Below, piece by piece: positions 35,858-43,803 of a stretch of DNA of 64,000 nt. The first letter of the stretch is position 1; each line of letters starts with the position of its first letter. The notes under the pieces were generated by a model, which made no database searches, was not told the DNA's origin, and saw nothing but the letters and a program-made list of their open reading frames with translations. Source of the stretch: Psychrosphaera haliotis. GTDB taxonomy: Bacteria; Pseudomonadota; Gammaproteobacteria; Enterobacterales; Alteromonadaceae. The stretch covers positions 62,001 to 126,000 of the forward strand of contig NZ_BAAAFQ010000004.1 of assembly GCF_039523615.1 (NCBI RefSeq). Reading direction: 5' to 3'. The translations under genes and the position numbers were made by a program.

Positions 35858-37507
35858 ATGATTGAATTAAAGGACGTTAATGAAGAAAATGCTTCAGTAT
35901 GTATTGTCGCAATAGGTACGGTAGGATGTAGAATAATTGAGTATATTGAAGGGGAGTTCGAAAATTTCGAAAACCCCGCTCGATTATTTATTCACTCTTC
36001 TCAAACAAAATTGAATTCGATGACAGGTCGAGTTGATGAGCAATTCCATTTGTCACAAAACATAAAAGACAAGAAGTTGGAACTAGCAAATCGCCTCTCC
36101 GGTCATGATATTGTTTTCATTGTTGCAGGGCTTGGCGGTGAATCGGGAACTTACGTTTCTCCTCATGTTGCAGAAGTATCAAAGAATCAAGGAGCTTTAA
36201 CAATAGGGCTTTTTTCACTTCCATTTAGCTTTGAAGGAAAACGAAAGCGTGACAGAGCTGGAAGCGCCTATAACAAATTGCAACAATACACCGATACCAT
36301 TGTTTGTTTGGAAAATGACCGCTTTTTAGAGTCCAACATAGAAAGTAAAAGCCTGTCGAGAACATCAGACATTTTTCGAGACTCTAATATTCATTTTAAG
36401 TCCGCAATTAAAGGATTAACAAATTTAATAAATGGCAAAGGGATTATCAACGTTGATTTAGCAGACGTTAAAATTTGCTTGAGCGATATGGGACTTAGTA
36501 CTGTTGGTGTTGCTGTCGGTCAAGGACAAGGAAGAGCAGACAACGTCATTTCACATATTCTAACGTCTCCAGCTTTTCAAAACTACAACGTAAAAAGTGC
36601 TAAATCTTGTGTTGTGACAATCGTTTCCGGATTGGATTTGACTATAGAAGAGTTTGAAACCTTGGGCAATTCTGTAAAAAACATAATTGGTGAGGAAGCA
36701 ACAGTTGTTATAGGCACCGTCATTGATATTGGCAAGACCGACATGGAGGTTACTTTATTTGTCGCAGGTCTTCCAAGTCTCCCCAAATCTTTTGTATATG
36801 ATCCTTTTGAATTAGAGGAATTCGACGTAGTCGAAATTTCAAAATCAATTTCATTTGAACCACACCATGCGAGTGCAGGTCTTTCAATTCTATCCTATTT
36901 CAACGAGTTTATTCATCAAAAGTATACTGGCACTCAAGCTAAAGTACACATAGAGCAGTTAGGAAATGTTGTTAAACTTATAATCCAATCACCTAGTGGC
37001 GAAGTGGAAGAGGTTGAAAGGTCATTGGAGGAGTTTGGACTGGTAGTGATTGGAGAAGTGCAAGCCCACGAAGTTTTAAAAAATGATTTTGATATCGCCA
37101 AACTGGAGATGAAACTGGAGATGGCAGCACTTGAACTCAAACAAAACGATAAACTTCTAGCAGTCTATAAAAGTGATAATCAAGAACTAAAAGAAAGAGT
37201 TCTATCACTTGAGGAATCTATAAAAGAATTGCAAAACTCTATTTGCAGCTCATTGAGAACTACACAGCAACAAATGACTCATTACAATAAGGAAATTCCT
37301 GCCTCCATAATTAAGCTACTCGAAAAGTCAATAGATAGTGGTATGAATGAAAGCTCTAAACAACTTTTAGAGGACAGTATTATGGACTATCGAGACAACC
37401 ACAGTGTCATAAATTCGCTGAGGGAATTGGCAAAGAATACAATGTACGGAGTTTCTGGAAATACTACCTTCAATTATATAATGAGCATATTAAACAAATT
37501 ACCTTAG
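35858..37507 (+). CDS. FtsZ-like (tubulin-superfamily) GTPase with C-terminal extension
   Basis: The start at 35858 has an AGGGA RBS and gives 549 aa. Residues about 10-320 follow FtsZ: a reduced first glycine box (AIGTVGC, 18-24), the tubulin signature GGESGT (93-98), PFSFEGKRKRDRA, LENDRFLE, and the T7 loop INVDLADVK with the catalytic pair Asp200/Asp203. VIGTVIDIG also matches FtsZ. An alpha/beta segment (about 345-405, HIEQLGNVVKLIIQSPSGEVEEVE) and a coiled coil (about 410-475) replace the usual FtsZ tail. It is clearly not the housekeeping FtsZ. It is divergent from the RT operon. Role unknown; phage defence or interference with division are hypotheses. Confidence 0.88.
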   Translation: MIELKDVNEENASVCIVAIGTVGCRIIEYIEGEFENFENPARLFIHSSQTKLNSMTGRVDEQFHLSQNIKDKKLELANRLSGHDIVFIVAGLGGESGTYVSPHVAEVSKNQGALTIGLFSLPFSFEGKRKRDRAGSAYNKLQQYTDTIVCLENDRFLESNIESKSLSRTSDIFRDSNIHFKSAIKGLTNLINGKGIINVDLADVKICLSDMGLSTVGVAVGQGQGRADNVISHILTSPAFQNYNVKSAKSCVVTIVSGLDLTIEEFETLGNSVKNIIGEEATVVIGTVIDIGKTDMEVTLFVAGLPSLPKSFVYDPFELEEFDVVEISKSISFEPHHASAGLSILSYFNEFIHQKYTGTQAKVHIEQLGNVVKLIIQSPSGEVEEVERSLEEFGLVVIGEVQAHEVLKNDFDIAKLEMKLEMAALELKQNDKLLAVYKSDNQELKERVLSLEESIKELQNSICSSLRTTQQQMTHYNKEIPASIIKLLEKSIDSGMNESSKQLLEDSIMDYRDNHSVINSLRELAKNTMYGVSGNTTFNYIMSILNKLP

Positions 37508-37714
37508 AATCAAGTGCTAATGAAGACAACACACAGAGGCTAGTAGGGCTAAATAGTATTTTGCTAACGTTTACAATACTTGTTGTATGAGGTCGATTTA
37601 TTTCAGAGTAATAAGAACCGGACTATACCTAAATGCACGCTTCTAGCATATTTGCGATGGTCAAACTTGGTTGACTTCTGTTAATTAAATAAAGAATATT
37701 CATTTAAGTTTAGT

Positions 37715-37746
37715 TTAGGCGGTTAACATGGCGTTAACGCGCCTAA
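37715..37746. terminator. Strong hairpin between convergent genes
   Basis: TTAGGC-G-GTTAAC and GTTAAC-GC-GCCTAA pair over 12 bp with a small bulge and a five-base loop. It sits in the 250-nt gap between the FtsZ-like gene and the leftward unknown operon, so a terminator role is plausible although there is no T run. The gap holds no gene. Confidence 0.45.
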
Positions 37747-37758
37747 TTATGGCAAACT

Positions 37759-38175
37759 TTAAGTGGCCTTAGATATTCTATATTCCCTTTCAAACTCAAC
37801 TAAAAAGCTACCAAGCTCTTTCACTGATAGTTCATCTTCAAAGTCATACCCAACCAAAGTAAGGCCATAGTTTTGCTTTCCAATAAGATTGTGCTTATTA
37901 AGTACTGCTTTAAAAGCCGTATCAGTTAATGCCGCCTTAGATATAGCCAGTCTCGGATAACCTCCTACTCTATCAAGGAAGTTTTTATCAGCCAGCCCTA
38001 TAGCTAGTGGTGCGATCCCATTTGGGACAACGAAGCGGCTATCAACCCTAGTAAGGCCAAAATCCCGTAACTCAATAGCGTGCTTATCCGCTAGCTCTGA
38101 CGCTGTGACTTTTGGTAGCGGCGCATAAGTATTAAACATATCTGGATCAATTTTATCTATTAATTCGGATTTCAT
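37759..38175 (-). CDS. Unknown protein, second gene of a two-gene operon (138 aa)
   Basis: An RBS (AAGGAA) precedes the ATG at 38175. The product is soluble, with mixed alpha/beta character (KVTASELADKHAIELRDFGL; KNFLDRVGGYPRLAISKAAL; YGLTLVGYDFEDELSVKELG). I see no catalytic signature and recognise no family. It lies 10 nt after the preceding gene, so the pair should be co-transcribed. A two-component toxin/antitoxin or defence pair is possible but nothing in the sequence proves it. Confidence 0.65.
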   Translation of the reverse strand: MKSELIDKIDPDMFNTYAPLPKVTASELADKHAIELRDFGLTRVDSRFVVPNGIAPLAIGLADKNFLDRVGGYPRLAISKAALTDTAFKAVLNKHNLIGKQNYGLTLVGYDFEDELSVKELGSFLVEFEREYRISKAT

Positions 38176-38185
38176 TTTGTATTCC

Positions 38186-38848
38186 TTATTTGTCCAATTC
38201 TCTTACAGGATATTCGGTGGTTTCTTCAAGGTTTTCTTTTAAGAAACCAGAAAAGTCTAACTTGATCTTTCCATTCACTTCTCCACATAACCAATTGCCC
38301 CAATCTCCTATTTTGTCTTCCATAATTTCATTTATCGCTTCAACACCTATGACTTCTCCTTCCTTATACAATTCAGTAAATGTATTAAATACCGCATTTG
38401 CTGCTGTTATCGCCATAACGCCCACTTCGTCTTGAGTAAAACACGCTAATATCTGTAATGCGTAATAGTCATCGTCATTCATTCCGCTCCATTCCCCTGT
38501 GTTCAAATCATCACAGCTGTAACAAATTCCAGACGCGACACTATCCCAAACATCGTTAGGATCTTTGTCCATTACTAATTCAAAGCCACCACCAAGGCCA
38601 CCAGCATCCATACCAAAGAGACGAATAGTAGTCGCTTTGATAATGGCAGTGCTAACATCGTAGTTTTGTATTGTATTGATCATTTGATCCAATGCGTGGA
38701 AATACACTCTATATGCGTAAGAATCAGATAAGTGAAGCTCAGGGTTATGCGTAGTCACCCTACCTTCTACCACCTTCGGAGACTGAATAACAAAAATGTT
38801 GTCGTCTAACACTTTGCCAGTGTAATTAGTTGGTATATATTTCTTCAT
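38186..38848 (-). CDS. Unknown protein, first gene of a two-gene operon (220 aa)
   Basis: The start at MKKYIPTNYTGK (38848) has an AAGGAAA RBS; an upstream in-frame extension lacks one. The product is acidic and soluble, with a Gly-rich GMDAGGLGGGFELVMD segment (about residue 78) and a DDDYYALQILACFTQDE stretch. No family recognised. The 390 nt upstream, to the coiled-coil gene, contain two hairpins and no gene. Confidence 0.65.
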   Translation of the reverse strand: MKKYIPTNYTGKVLDDNIFVIQSPKVVEGRVTTHNPELHLSDSYAYRVYFHALDQMINTIQNYDVSTAIIKATTIRLFGMDAGGLGGGFELVMDKDPNDVWDSVASGICYSCDDLNTGEWSGMNDDDYYALQILACFTQDEVGVMAITAANAVFNTFTELYKEGEVIGVEAINEIMEDKIGDWGNWLCGEVNGKIKLDFSGFLKENLEETTEYPVRELDK

Positions 38849-38929
38849 AATATTTCCTTTTATTTTTAAACAACTGATTAATAGACAAAAAATGACCACA
38901 AACTGAATTCAGAACACGCCAAAAGCCCC

Positions 38930-38953
38930 ACTCGACAAGTCGGTGGGGTATTC
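38930..38953. terminator. Hairpin upstream of the unknown operon
   Basis: CCCCACtCGAC and GTCGgTGGGG pair around an AA turn. With the neighbouring hairpin at 39011-39045 it separates the unknown operon from the coiled-coil gene. Direction is unclear. Confidence 0.45.
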
Positions 38954-39010
38954 GCAAATTAGTAGCTAGCTACGGCGACTAATTTTGCTAGTCTAGTGAT
39001 TAAAACCTAG

Positions 39011-39048
39011 ACGCAAAAAATCCCCAGAGATTTCTCTAAGGGGATTCT
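39011..39048. terminator. Terminator-like hairpin after the coiled-coil gene
   Basis: TCCCCAGAGA and TCTaAGGGGA pair around a short loop, with A-rich sequence on the left and a T run on the right. On the minus strand it follows the gene ending at 39238 and could terminate it. The rest of 38849-39237 shows nothing else I can support. Confidence 0.55.
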
Positions 39049-39237
39049 TTTAAATTCTGTTTGTAATCAGCTTTCGCTAACCTTTAACAATCTATATTCT
39101 ATTAAAAATATGTCAAGAACTTTATTCAATTGGGGCTTGTTTCGTAGTTAAGCAACCCCCTTTCTACGACTCTCTAAGGTTCAATAACGTACTTGAGTAT
39201 GCGCACCAGCAACACGTTACCTGCTTATATTACCCAT

Positions 39238-39948
39238 TCAGATTAAACCTTTCCTAGCCCGATAATCTGACACATAATTGTAGATCTCGCTACCCAGCTT
39301 AAGTGCCCCTAGTTTGTGATGGTATAGGGCTTTCCTATCCCTCGGCTCCATTTCCCTAAAGAGATTAAGAAGGCAATAATTATACTGTTCTTTTAGGTGT
39401 ATTGCCCTTTTATCAGTCCTAACACCACAATTAGCCGCCTTAATTAAGTCATTTAATCGTTTTGGGTTAACTACCGAGGCCAACTTAACATCTACGTTAT
39501 TAGGAAGGTTAATTACAGCGTTACATGGCGATTTGTAACGCTTGTTCGTATGTTTCACCTTAAGTAAACCGTCTTTATCGTATTTCGGTGATTTATCCTT
39601 AGGCCTACCAAGTTTCGCTTTAGTTTGAGATAACTCTTTCTTTTTCGCTTCTAATTCCTTCTCTAGCTTATCGTGCTTCGCTTTGATAAGGCGGTTAGAT
39701 TTATCTAAGTCTTCTATTTTGGACTCCAATTTTCCTTGAGCCTCTTCTATTTTTTCCTTTTCCCATTCCACACGGTTTTCCGCGGAAGAATTTGAAGTTT
39801 TAAGTTCGCTTACCTTTCGTTCAAGTTCACTTATGTAAGCTACCATTTCTAGCGCTAGTTCTTTTAGTTTACTGTCCTGCTGAGATTCTATATCTCGCTT
39901 AACGTGATAATCAGAGAACAACTCTCCCCTTTTCCACACCTTGCTCAT
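39238..39948 (-). CDS. Coiled-coil protein with basic GRPKDKSPK hinge (unknown)
   Basis: The product (236 aa from the ATG at 39948; a TTG three codons earlier is possible) has a long charged coiled coil from about residue 35 to 115. A basic AT-hook-like GRPKDKSPK stretch follows, then a compact C-terminal domain rich in aromatic and basic residues (YCLLNLFREMEPRDRKALYHHKLG). This layout suggests nucleic-acid binding with oligomerisation, such as a phage-like regulatory or replication accessory protein. No family recognised. Confidence 0.6.
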   Translation of the reverse strand: MSKVWKRGELFSDYHVKRDIESQQDSKLKELALEMVAYISELERKVSELKTSNSSAENRVEWEKEKIEEAQGKLESKIEDLDKSNRLIKAKHDKLEKELEAKKKELSQTKAKLGRPKDKSPKYDKDGLLKVKHTNKRYKSPCNAVINLPNNVDVKLASVVNPKRLNDLIKAANCGVRTDKRAIHLKEQYNYCLLNLFREMEPRDRKALYHHKLGALKLGSEIYNYVSDYRARKGLI

Positions 39949-40196
39949 TTTTATCAACTTTCCTTCGTAATCCCTTCAAACTCTATATATACAAGTATAG
40001 GTTACGAACCAGTTAATAAAAAGTTTATTTACTAAACCCCTTTAACGCCTCCCGTAAGCCAATGGATACGTGGAGTTTATAAAGCACCCCTTAATAGAGA
40101 ACAAGAGACCACCTAATTTCAGGGGAAAGCCCTTACCAAATTAACTAAAGACGTAAACTTTAAATTACGTCACTTACTACTTTAAGGAGTAACCAT

Positions 40197-40442
40197 TTGT
40201 CAGTAAGTATCGCAAGAAAGATCATCTGTGAGTCTGAATTCGCAGGAAGCAATTCCGTTGAAAGAGCTGCTAGCCGCGCCCGATGGAGACGTATGGTTGA
40301 ACGCAATGAAAAAGCGCCTGTAATTTCTGCGGGTGATAAAGAGGCCTTATTGCACATAGCTAAGGCTTTCGTAGCTTTAGACGCTTGCTCCAAGATGCGT
40401 ACTCACTTGTCAAAGAGCATTGAAACCCTCTTTTATACCTAA
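40197..40442 (+). CDS. Small basic protein (81 aa) with TTG start
   Basis: A strong RBS AAGGAG (40184-40189) lies 7 nt before TTG at 40197, which decides this start. The product is basic and helical (AASRARWRRMVERNEK), with no recognised family. It opens the rightward gene block of the element and stands divergent from the coiled-coil gene. It could be a small regulator. Confidence 0.6.
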   Translation: MSVSIARKIICESEFAGSNSVERAASRARWRRMVERNEKAPVISAGDKEALLHIAKAFVALDACSKMRTHLSKSIETLFYT

Positions 40443-40472
40443 ATAGCTCGTATTACTACCTAGGAGTACAGC

Positions 40473-40670
40473 ATGGCTAAGAACCCTAAAATATTAATTC
40501 TATCAGACACGTTAGATCGTATATCTGAAATGTACCCCAATATGAAAATGACTGATGTAGTTAACAATATTATTAAAGAACATATTCAAACAGGCGCTAC
40601 AGGGCGCGGAGAATGGAATGGAAAGTTTCCAGAAATTAAAACAAAGCAGCACGTACAAGAAACAAAATAA
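40473..40670 (+). CDS. Ribbon-helix-helix-like small protein (65 aa)
   Basis: RBS AGGAG precedes the ATG. The N-terminal strand KILILSDTL followed by helices DRISEMYPNMK and TDVVNNIIKEHI matches an RHH (Arc/MetJ-like) DNA-binding pattern. The C-terminal 25 residues are polar. It follows the 81-aa gene by 30 nt, and its 3' part overlaps the next gene by 53 nt in another frame. A regulator of the rightward block is likely. Confidence 0.6.
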   Translation: MAKNPKILILSDTLDRISEMYPNMKMTDVVNNIIKEHIQTGATGRGEWNGKFPEIKTKQHVQETK

Positions 40671-41388
40671 GAAAAGTTCTAATAAAGTAAAAACGAACTT
40701 ACTTGAACATGAGGAGATAACTACACTTAAACGGAAATCCGTCAGTAAGGCAACGGGCGAAGTTAAAGAACACGAATTTATAACTTTCGATACTGAGAAG
40801 TTATTTATGGACAATATCTCACTAATTAGATTTATAGAAGATATAAAATTAACCGTATTTGATAACGGTGGGAATACTCCTCATAGGTTTGAATTAGAAT
40901 TTTCTATTAAACCTATCGTTGGTCAGGACAAAGAAACTGATCAATATATAAACTTTTTGGATCATACCTTAATTTGCAAACTTGGCGCTAACGATGGCCG
41001 CAAGCGCTTTATTGAAAAATGGAATGACGATGACGATAAAGAAAGTCGTATTTATCACTCAGCAATCATTGAACATATATTTAATATGTATGAAGAAGAA
41101 TTAGATCGACCCATCAACCTATCCTCTAGGATTCCCCCCAGAGTTAAGAATAAACATCGTATGTGGTACGGCCTAAGTAAGACCGAAACTAATAAAGGAA
41201 TTAAGATGGTTCCATTCACGGGCGCAGTTTGGCAAGGCACAGAAACAGGCGGGTTTGATGGTATGTTAGACGTCTTTATTGCTGGTGATATGTTCACATT
41301 CCGAGTGACCCCCGCTAACTTTAATAATGTTGGTGAGGATAAAGAAAGTAAGATTGTTGGTATCGGTAGACTGATTGGTAGATCTTGA
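40618..41388 (+). CDS. Unknown element protein (256 aa)
   Basis: The ATG at 40618 has a GGAG RBS 6 nt upstream, inside the preceding gene, giving a 53-nt overlap. Residues 1-60 are basic and polar. The rest is a mixed alpha/beta domain (FELEFSIKPIVGQDKETDQ; NKHRMWYGLSKTETNKGIKM; FTGAVWQGTETGGFDGML). No membrane span or catalytic motif is recognised. Its place between regulators and the capsid gene suggests an accessory phage-satellite function, but this is inference. Confidence 0.65.
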   Translation: MESFQKLKQSSTYKKQNKKSSNKVKTNLLEHEEITTLKRKSVSKATGEVKEHEFITFDTEKLFMDNISLIRFIEDIKLTVFDNGGNTPHRFELEFSIKPIVGQDKETDQYINFLDHTLICKLGANDGRKRFIEKWNDDDDKESRIYHSAIIEHIFNMYEEELDRPINLSSRIPPRVKNKHRMWYGLSKTETNKGIKMVPFTGAVWQGTETGGFDGMLDVFIAGDMFTFRVTPANFNNVGEDKESKIVGIGRLIGRS

Positions 41389-41863
41389 GCTACTTTTCGG
41401 TAAGCCATACGTTTACCTGCCTCACTACGTTCGCATAGTTTGAACGTTCTTACTTTTATATTTCTTAACTCTACTCCGCTGCGCTATGTAGCCCGACCCG
41501 CGTCGGGGCGTTAACGTGGCTTCGCCTCGCGTGGCTTTTTGTGATAAATATTTTAGTTTTATTATATTTCAGATCATCAGCCACTCGTGGCTCGTTTTAG
41601 AGGTACGAAAAAATTAGCGGCCTGTCTATTACTGTATTTCCAAGAAAAGAGTTAATACCTACATACATAGCAATCGCTTAATAATATCAGTGTTAAACAG
41701 TCCCCATTGATACCGTAACTCACTTACCCCGTCAAACGAAGTGAAAATCACATTACAAATAGAGCCTAATAGCTCGCACGCATGAAAATTGCCTACGCCA
41801 AATGTGGCTGCTTAAGAGCTAGCCACCTTTTCTTATTACCTATAATCACAGACAAATACATAT
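41389..41863. other. Non-coding stretch with several small hairpins
   Basis: No gene is supported. Hairpins include CCCGAC/GTCGGG near 41492-41507, AGCCA/TGGCT near 41580-41593, and GTGGCT/AGCCAC at 41804-41826 followed by a pyrimidine-rich tail. A direct repeat cgtggc...cgtggc lies near 41516-41541. Confidence 0.6.
41804..41831 (+). terminator. Terminator-like hairpin before the 99-aa gene
   Basis: GTGGCT pairs with AGCCAC around an 11-nt loop, followed by cttttctt. It could end transcription from the upstream block. Confidence 0.4.
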
Positions 41864-42163
41864 ATGAACATAAAACAAAAATTACTAGAACAACTAGTTG
41901 GTGAAGTCACCCAAACAGGGGAAAACATATTCCAAATTGATATCACCGAAGATAATTTAGTTGGTAAAGTTAAAATAGACTTAAACCATGAAATCCCACG
42001 CTTGAACTTTACCATTGAAGGAGCAGTCGATACTGCAATGTGTGAAATGCTTCCACGCATAAAGAGCTTTAGGAATTCAGTAGGTAATATAACGAGAGAT
42101 AAGTTCCTAGATAAAGATTACCCATTGAAGATAGGCGGTAAACGTTCCAAAAAAGTAAGTTAA
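41864..42163 (+). CDS. Small unknown protein (99 aa)
   Basis: The frame starts MNIKQKLLEQLVGEVTQTGE and reads as a compact alpha/beta protein with a basic C-terminus (KIGGKRSKKVS). There is no clear RBS before the ATG, so the start or even the gene is uncertain. It stands alone between two non-coding stretches in the rightward block of the element. Confidence 0.5.
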   Translation: MNIKQKLLEQLVGEVTQTGENIFQIDITEDNLVGKVKIDLNHEIPRLNFTIEGAVDTAMCEMLPRIKSFRNSVGNITRDKFLDKDYPLKIGGKRSKKVS

Positions 42164-42370
42164 GACCCTTCTTCTTCCTCAGAAGGAACTAAACACCCCA
42201 AGTCTATACGATTACCGAGGCGAATAGAGTTATTCCCGTAGAGTCTTTTAAAACGGCTTTAACGGGTTGACTCTAGGCAACAGCTTAGTTGGCTCGTCGC
42301 GGTTTTAATCCTCAAAAAATCCAAGCTTTATTTACGGTTAGTCCAGTTACAAACACAAAGGGAGAACATT

Positions 42371-42538
42371 ATGATCGACAAACATCAATTGCAACGAGCT
42401 TTAAACAAGCAAAATAGCCGCATTTTTAATTATGAAGTGGCAAAGAGTGTAATAACAATATACCGGTATTCTTCAGGAAATCAGAAGAATACCGATATTG
42501 AAATATCTAATTTTTCCCGACCTAGAACACTGGTGTAA
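42371..42538 (+). CDS. Very small unknown protein (55 aa) with hairpin inside
   Basis: An excellent RBS (GGAG, 6 nt spacing, 42361-42364) precedes the ATG. The product begins MIDKHQLQRALNKQNSRIFN and ends FSRPRTLV. Codons 31-42 contain one arm and loop of a strong inverted repeat (42460-42498), so the mRNA would fold within the gene. Function unknown. Regulation by the hairpin is possible. Confidence 0.45.
   Translation: MIDKHQLQRALNKQNSRIFNYEVAKSVITIYRYSSGNQKNTDIEISNFSRPRTLV
42460..42498. repeat. 11-bp inverted repeat with extension
   Basis: CGGTATTCTTC and GAAGAATACCG pair perfectly around a 9-nt loop; one mismatch and three further pairs extend the stem. It lies inside the 55-aa frame. 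It may be an RNA hairpin or a binding site for a dimeric protein. Confidence 0.75.
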
Positions 42539-42842
42539 GACCCGCTGTTTTCCACTACTAACATATAGAAAACAGGCCCTAGGCCACGGATTGCATAACC
42601 TATACTGGGGGGGTGTAAAAATAAGTGCGATGATATACGGTTAACCTGCGCGCTCTAAATTTTAACGTTTTTTTGAACAACCAACCGCCCCAATCCAACA
42701 CACCAAATAATCAATATCCGTCAATATTTACGAGATTCAGCAAGAATTTAGGCGCGTTTGCCTAACTAGCCGATATATCTAAAAGTCACTAACCCTCGTA
42801 TTTAGAGAATTCGACAAATATAGACATTAGACCGAGAGTAAA
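42539..42842. other. Non-coding stretch with two hairpins
   Basis: No gene supported. CTGTTTTC/GAAAACAG (42545-42575) follows the 55-aa gene. TTAGGC-gcgttt-GCCTAA (42748-42765) shares its arms with the larger hairpin at 37715-37746. A run of seven Gs lies near 42606. Confidence 0.55.
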
Positions 42843-43397
42843 ATGAAAGCAAAACTACTGCGCCTTGAAGAAGGTGAACTAGAAATAGAACTAACCAAAC
42901 GGTACAGAGTGTATGGAAAAGATATACTAGGCAAAGACCTGCTGAATCTAGACTTCACACACGTTCCTTGGTTAGACCAAATCGCCTTACTTAACGAGCT
43001 AAACATGGCTGACGAAGTTACAATTTTATACCACCCCGAAGTAATTCACTCCCTTCATAGTAAGTTCGAACAAAGCCCATACTGGGGTAAAGATCACTAT
43101 GAAGCCCTAGCCATATTCCAGAAGGAATCAGCTAATAATGCTTTAGAATCCAAAGAAAATGCTAGGCGCGCTAGAGCTATGCTCCAACCTTTCGATATGA
43201 AAACTTCTAAGGCTCGAATTAAGAAAAATGCTGTAGTAACTCGCCTTGAGAAGAAAGGGTACTCACGCGATCTCGTTAAGAAATATGCGAATGAATACTT
43301 AGCCTTGAACGGTAGTGGCTTATTTAACCTTATCGAAGGTGAAGTCGTCGACATACTAGACGAATACATACTAGCTGCTTGTAAAGCAAGAAGTTAA
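42843..43397 (+). CDS. Unknown element protein (184 aa)
   Basis: RBS GAGAG precedes the ATG. The N-terminal part (KAKLLRLEEGELEIELTKRYRVYGKD) is beta-like, and the C-terminal two thirds are charged helices (KENARRARAMLQPFDMKTSKARIKKNAVVTRLEKKGYSRDLVKKYANEYL would form a long helical, basic section). No family recognised. Preceding the capsid gene by 400 nt, it might be a scaffold or regulatory protein of the phage-like part, which is inference from position only. Confidence 0.65.
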   Translation: MKAKLLRLEEGELEIELTKRYRVYGKDILGKDLLNLDFTHVPWLDQIALLNELNMADEVTILYHPEVIHSLHSKFEQSPYWGKDHYEALAIFQKESANNALESKENARRARAMLQPFDMKTSKARIKKNAVVTRLEKKGYSRDLVKKYANEYLALNGSGLFNLIEGEVVDILDEYILAACKARS

Positions 43398-43729
43398 TCA
43401 CTTTAGACAATCATACATTAATATTGGCAAGCTGTTTGTGCTTGGACAGAGCCTCAAGCTCCTTTATTGAATAACCAGTGCTCAATTATAGCCCTTATAG
43501 AATTAACTCAGGCTTAGTGTGAGTAAATCACTCCTATATAGATAAATTCCCTCCCTGATAACAGCCATATTTTTGACAATCCTGTCACGCGTCTCTGTAC
43601 GCGGAGTTTAGCTACCACAATTGACTATTGTGTTTAGAGCTGATTCGCAGGTGTAAAAGGCTCAACTTTACTTTGCGGTTTAGCCCTTACGGGCGTTGAT
43701 GTTGTGCTTGTTTATATAGGTTTAATCGT
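43398..43729. other. Non-coding leader region before the capsid gene
   Basis: No gene supported. Small inverted repeats include CACAAT/ATTGTG near 43615-43631 and GCCC/GGGC near 43683-43694. It probably carries the promoter of the capsid transcript, though I see no clear consensus. Confidence 0.5.
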
Positions 43730-43785
43730 AAGTCCAGCAATACCGCTGGCGTGTATCTATTTAAGTCCAACAATTAGGTTGGCAA
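43730..43785 (+). promoter_or_regulatory. Twin covarying hairpins in the capsid-gene leader
   Basis: Two adjacent units both read aagtCCA(G/A)C-loop-G(C/T)TGG. Unit 1 is CCAGC-aatacc-GCTGG (43734-43749) and unit 2 is CCAAC-aattag-GTTGG (43767-43782). The G-C to A-T change occurs on both arms, so base pairing is conserved. They end about 20 nt before the ATG at 43804 and could be a protein-binding or translational control site. Confidence 0.6.
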
Positions 43786-43803
43786 ATACATTTAGGAAAT
43801 GTA

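Noticed and set aside
35858..37507. Housekeeping ftsZ
   Set aside because: The genomic context is a mobile element, the first glycine loop is degenerate and the FtsA/ZipA-binding tail is absent.
41510..41545. GC-rich cgtggc...cgtggc sequence as a terminator
   Set aside because: The two cgtggc copies are direct repeats, not inverted, so they cannot pair with each other.
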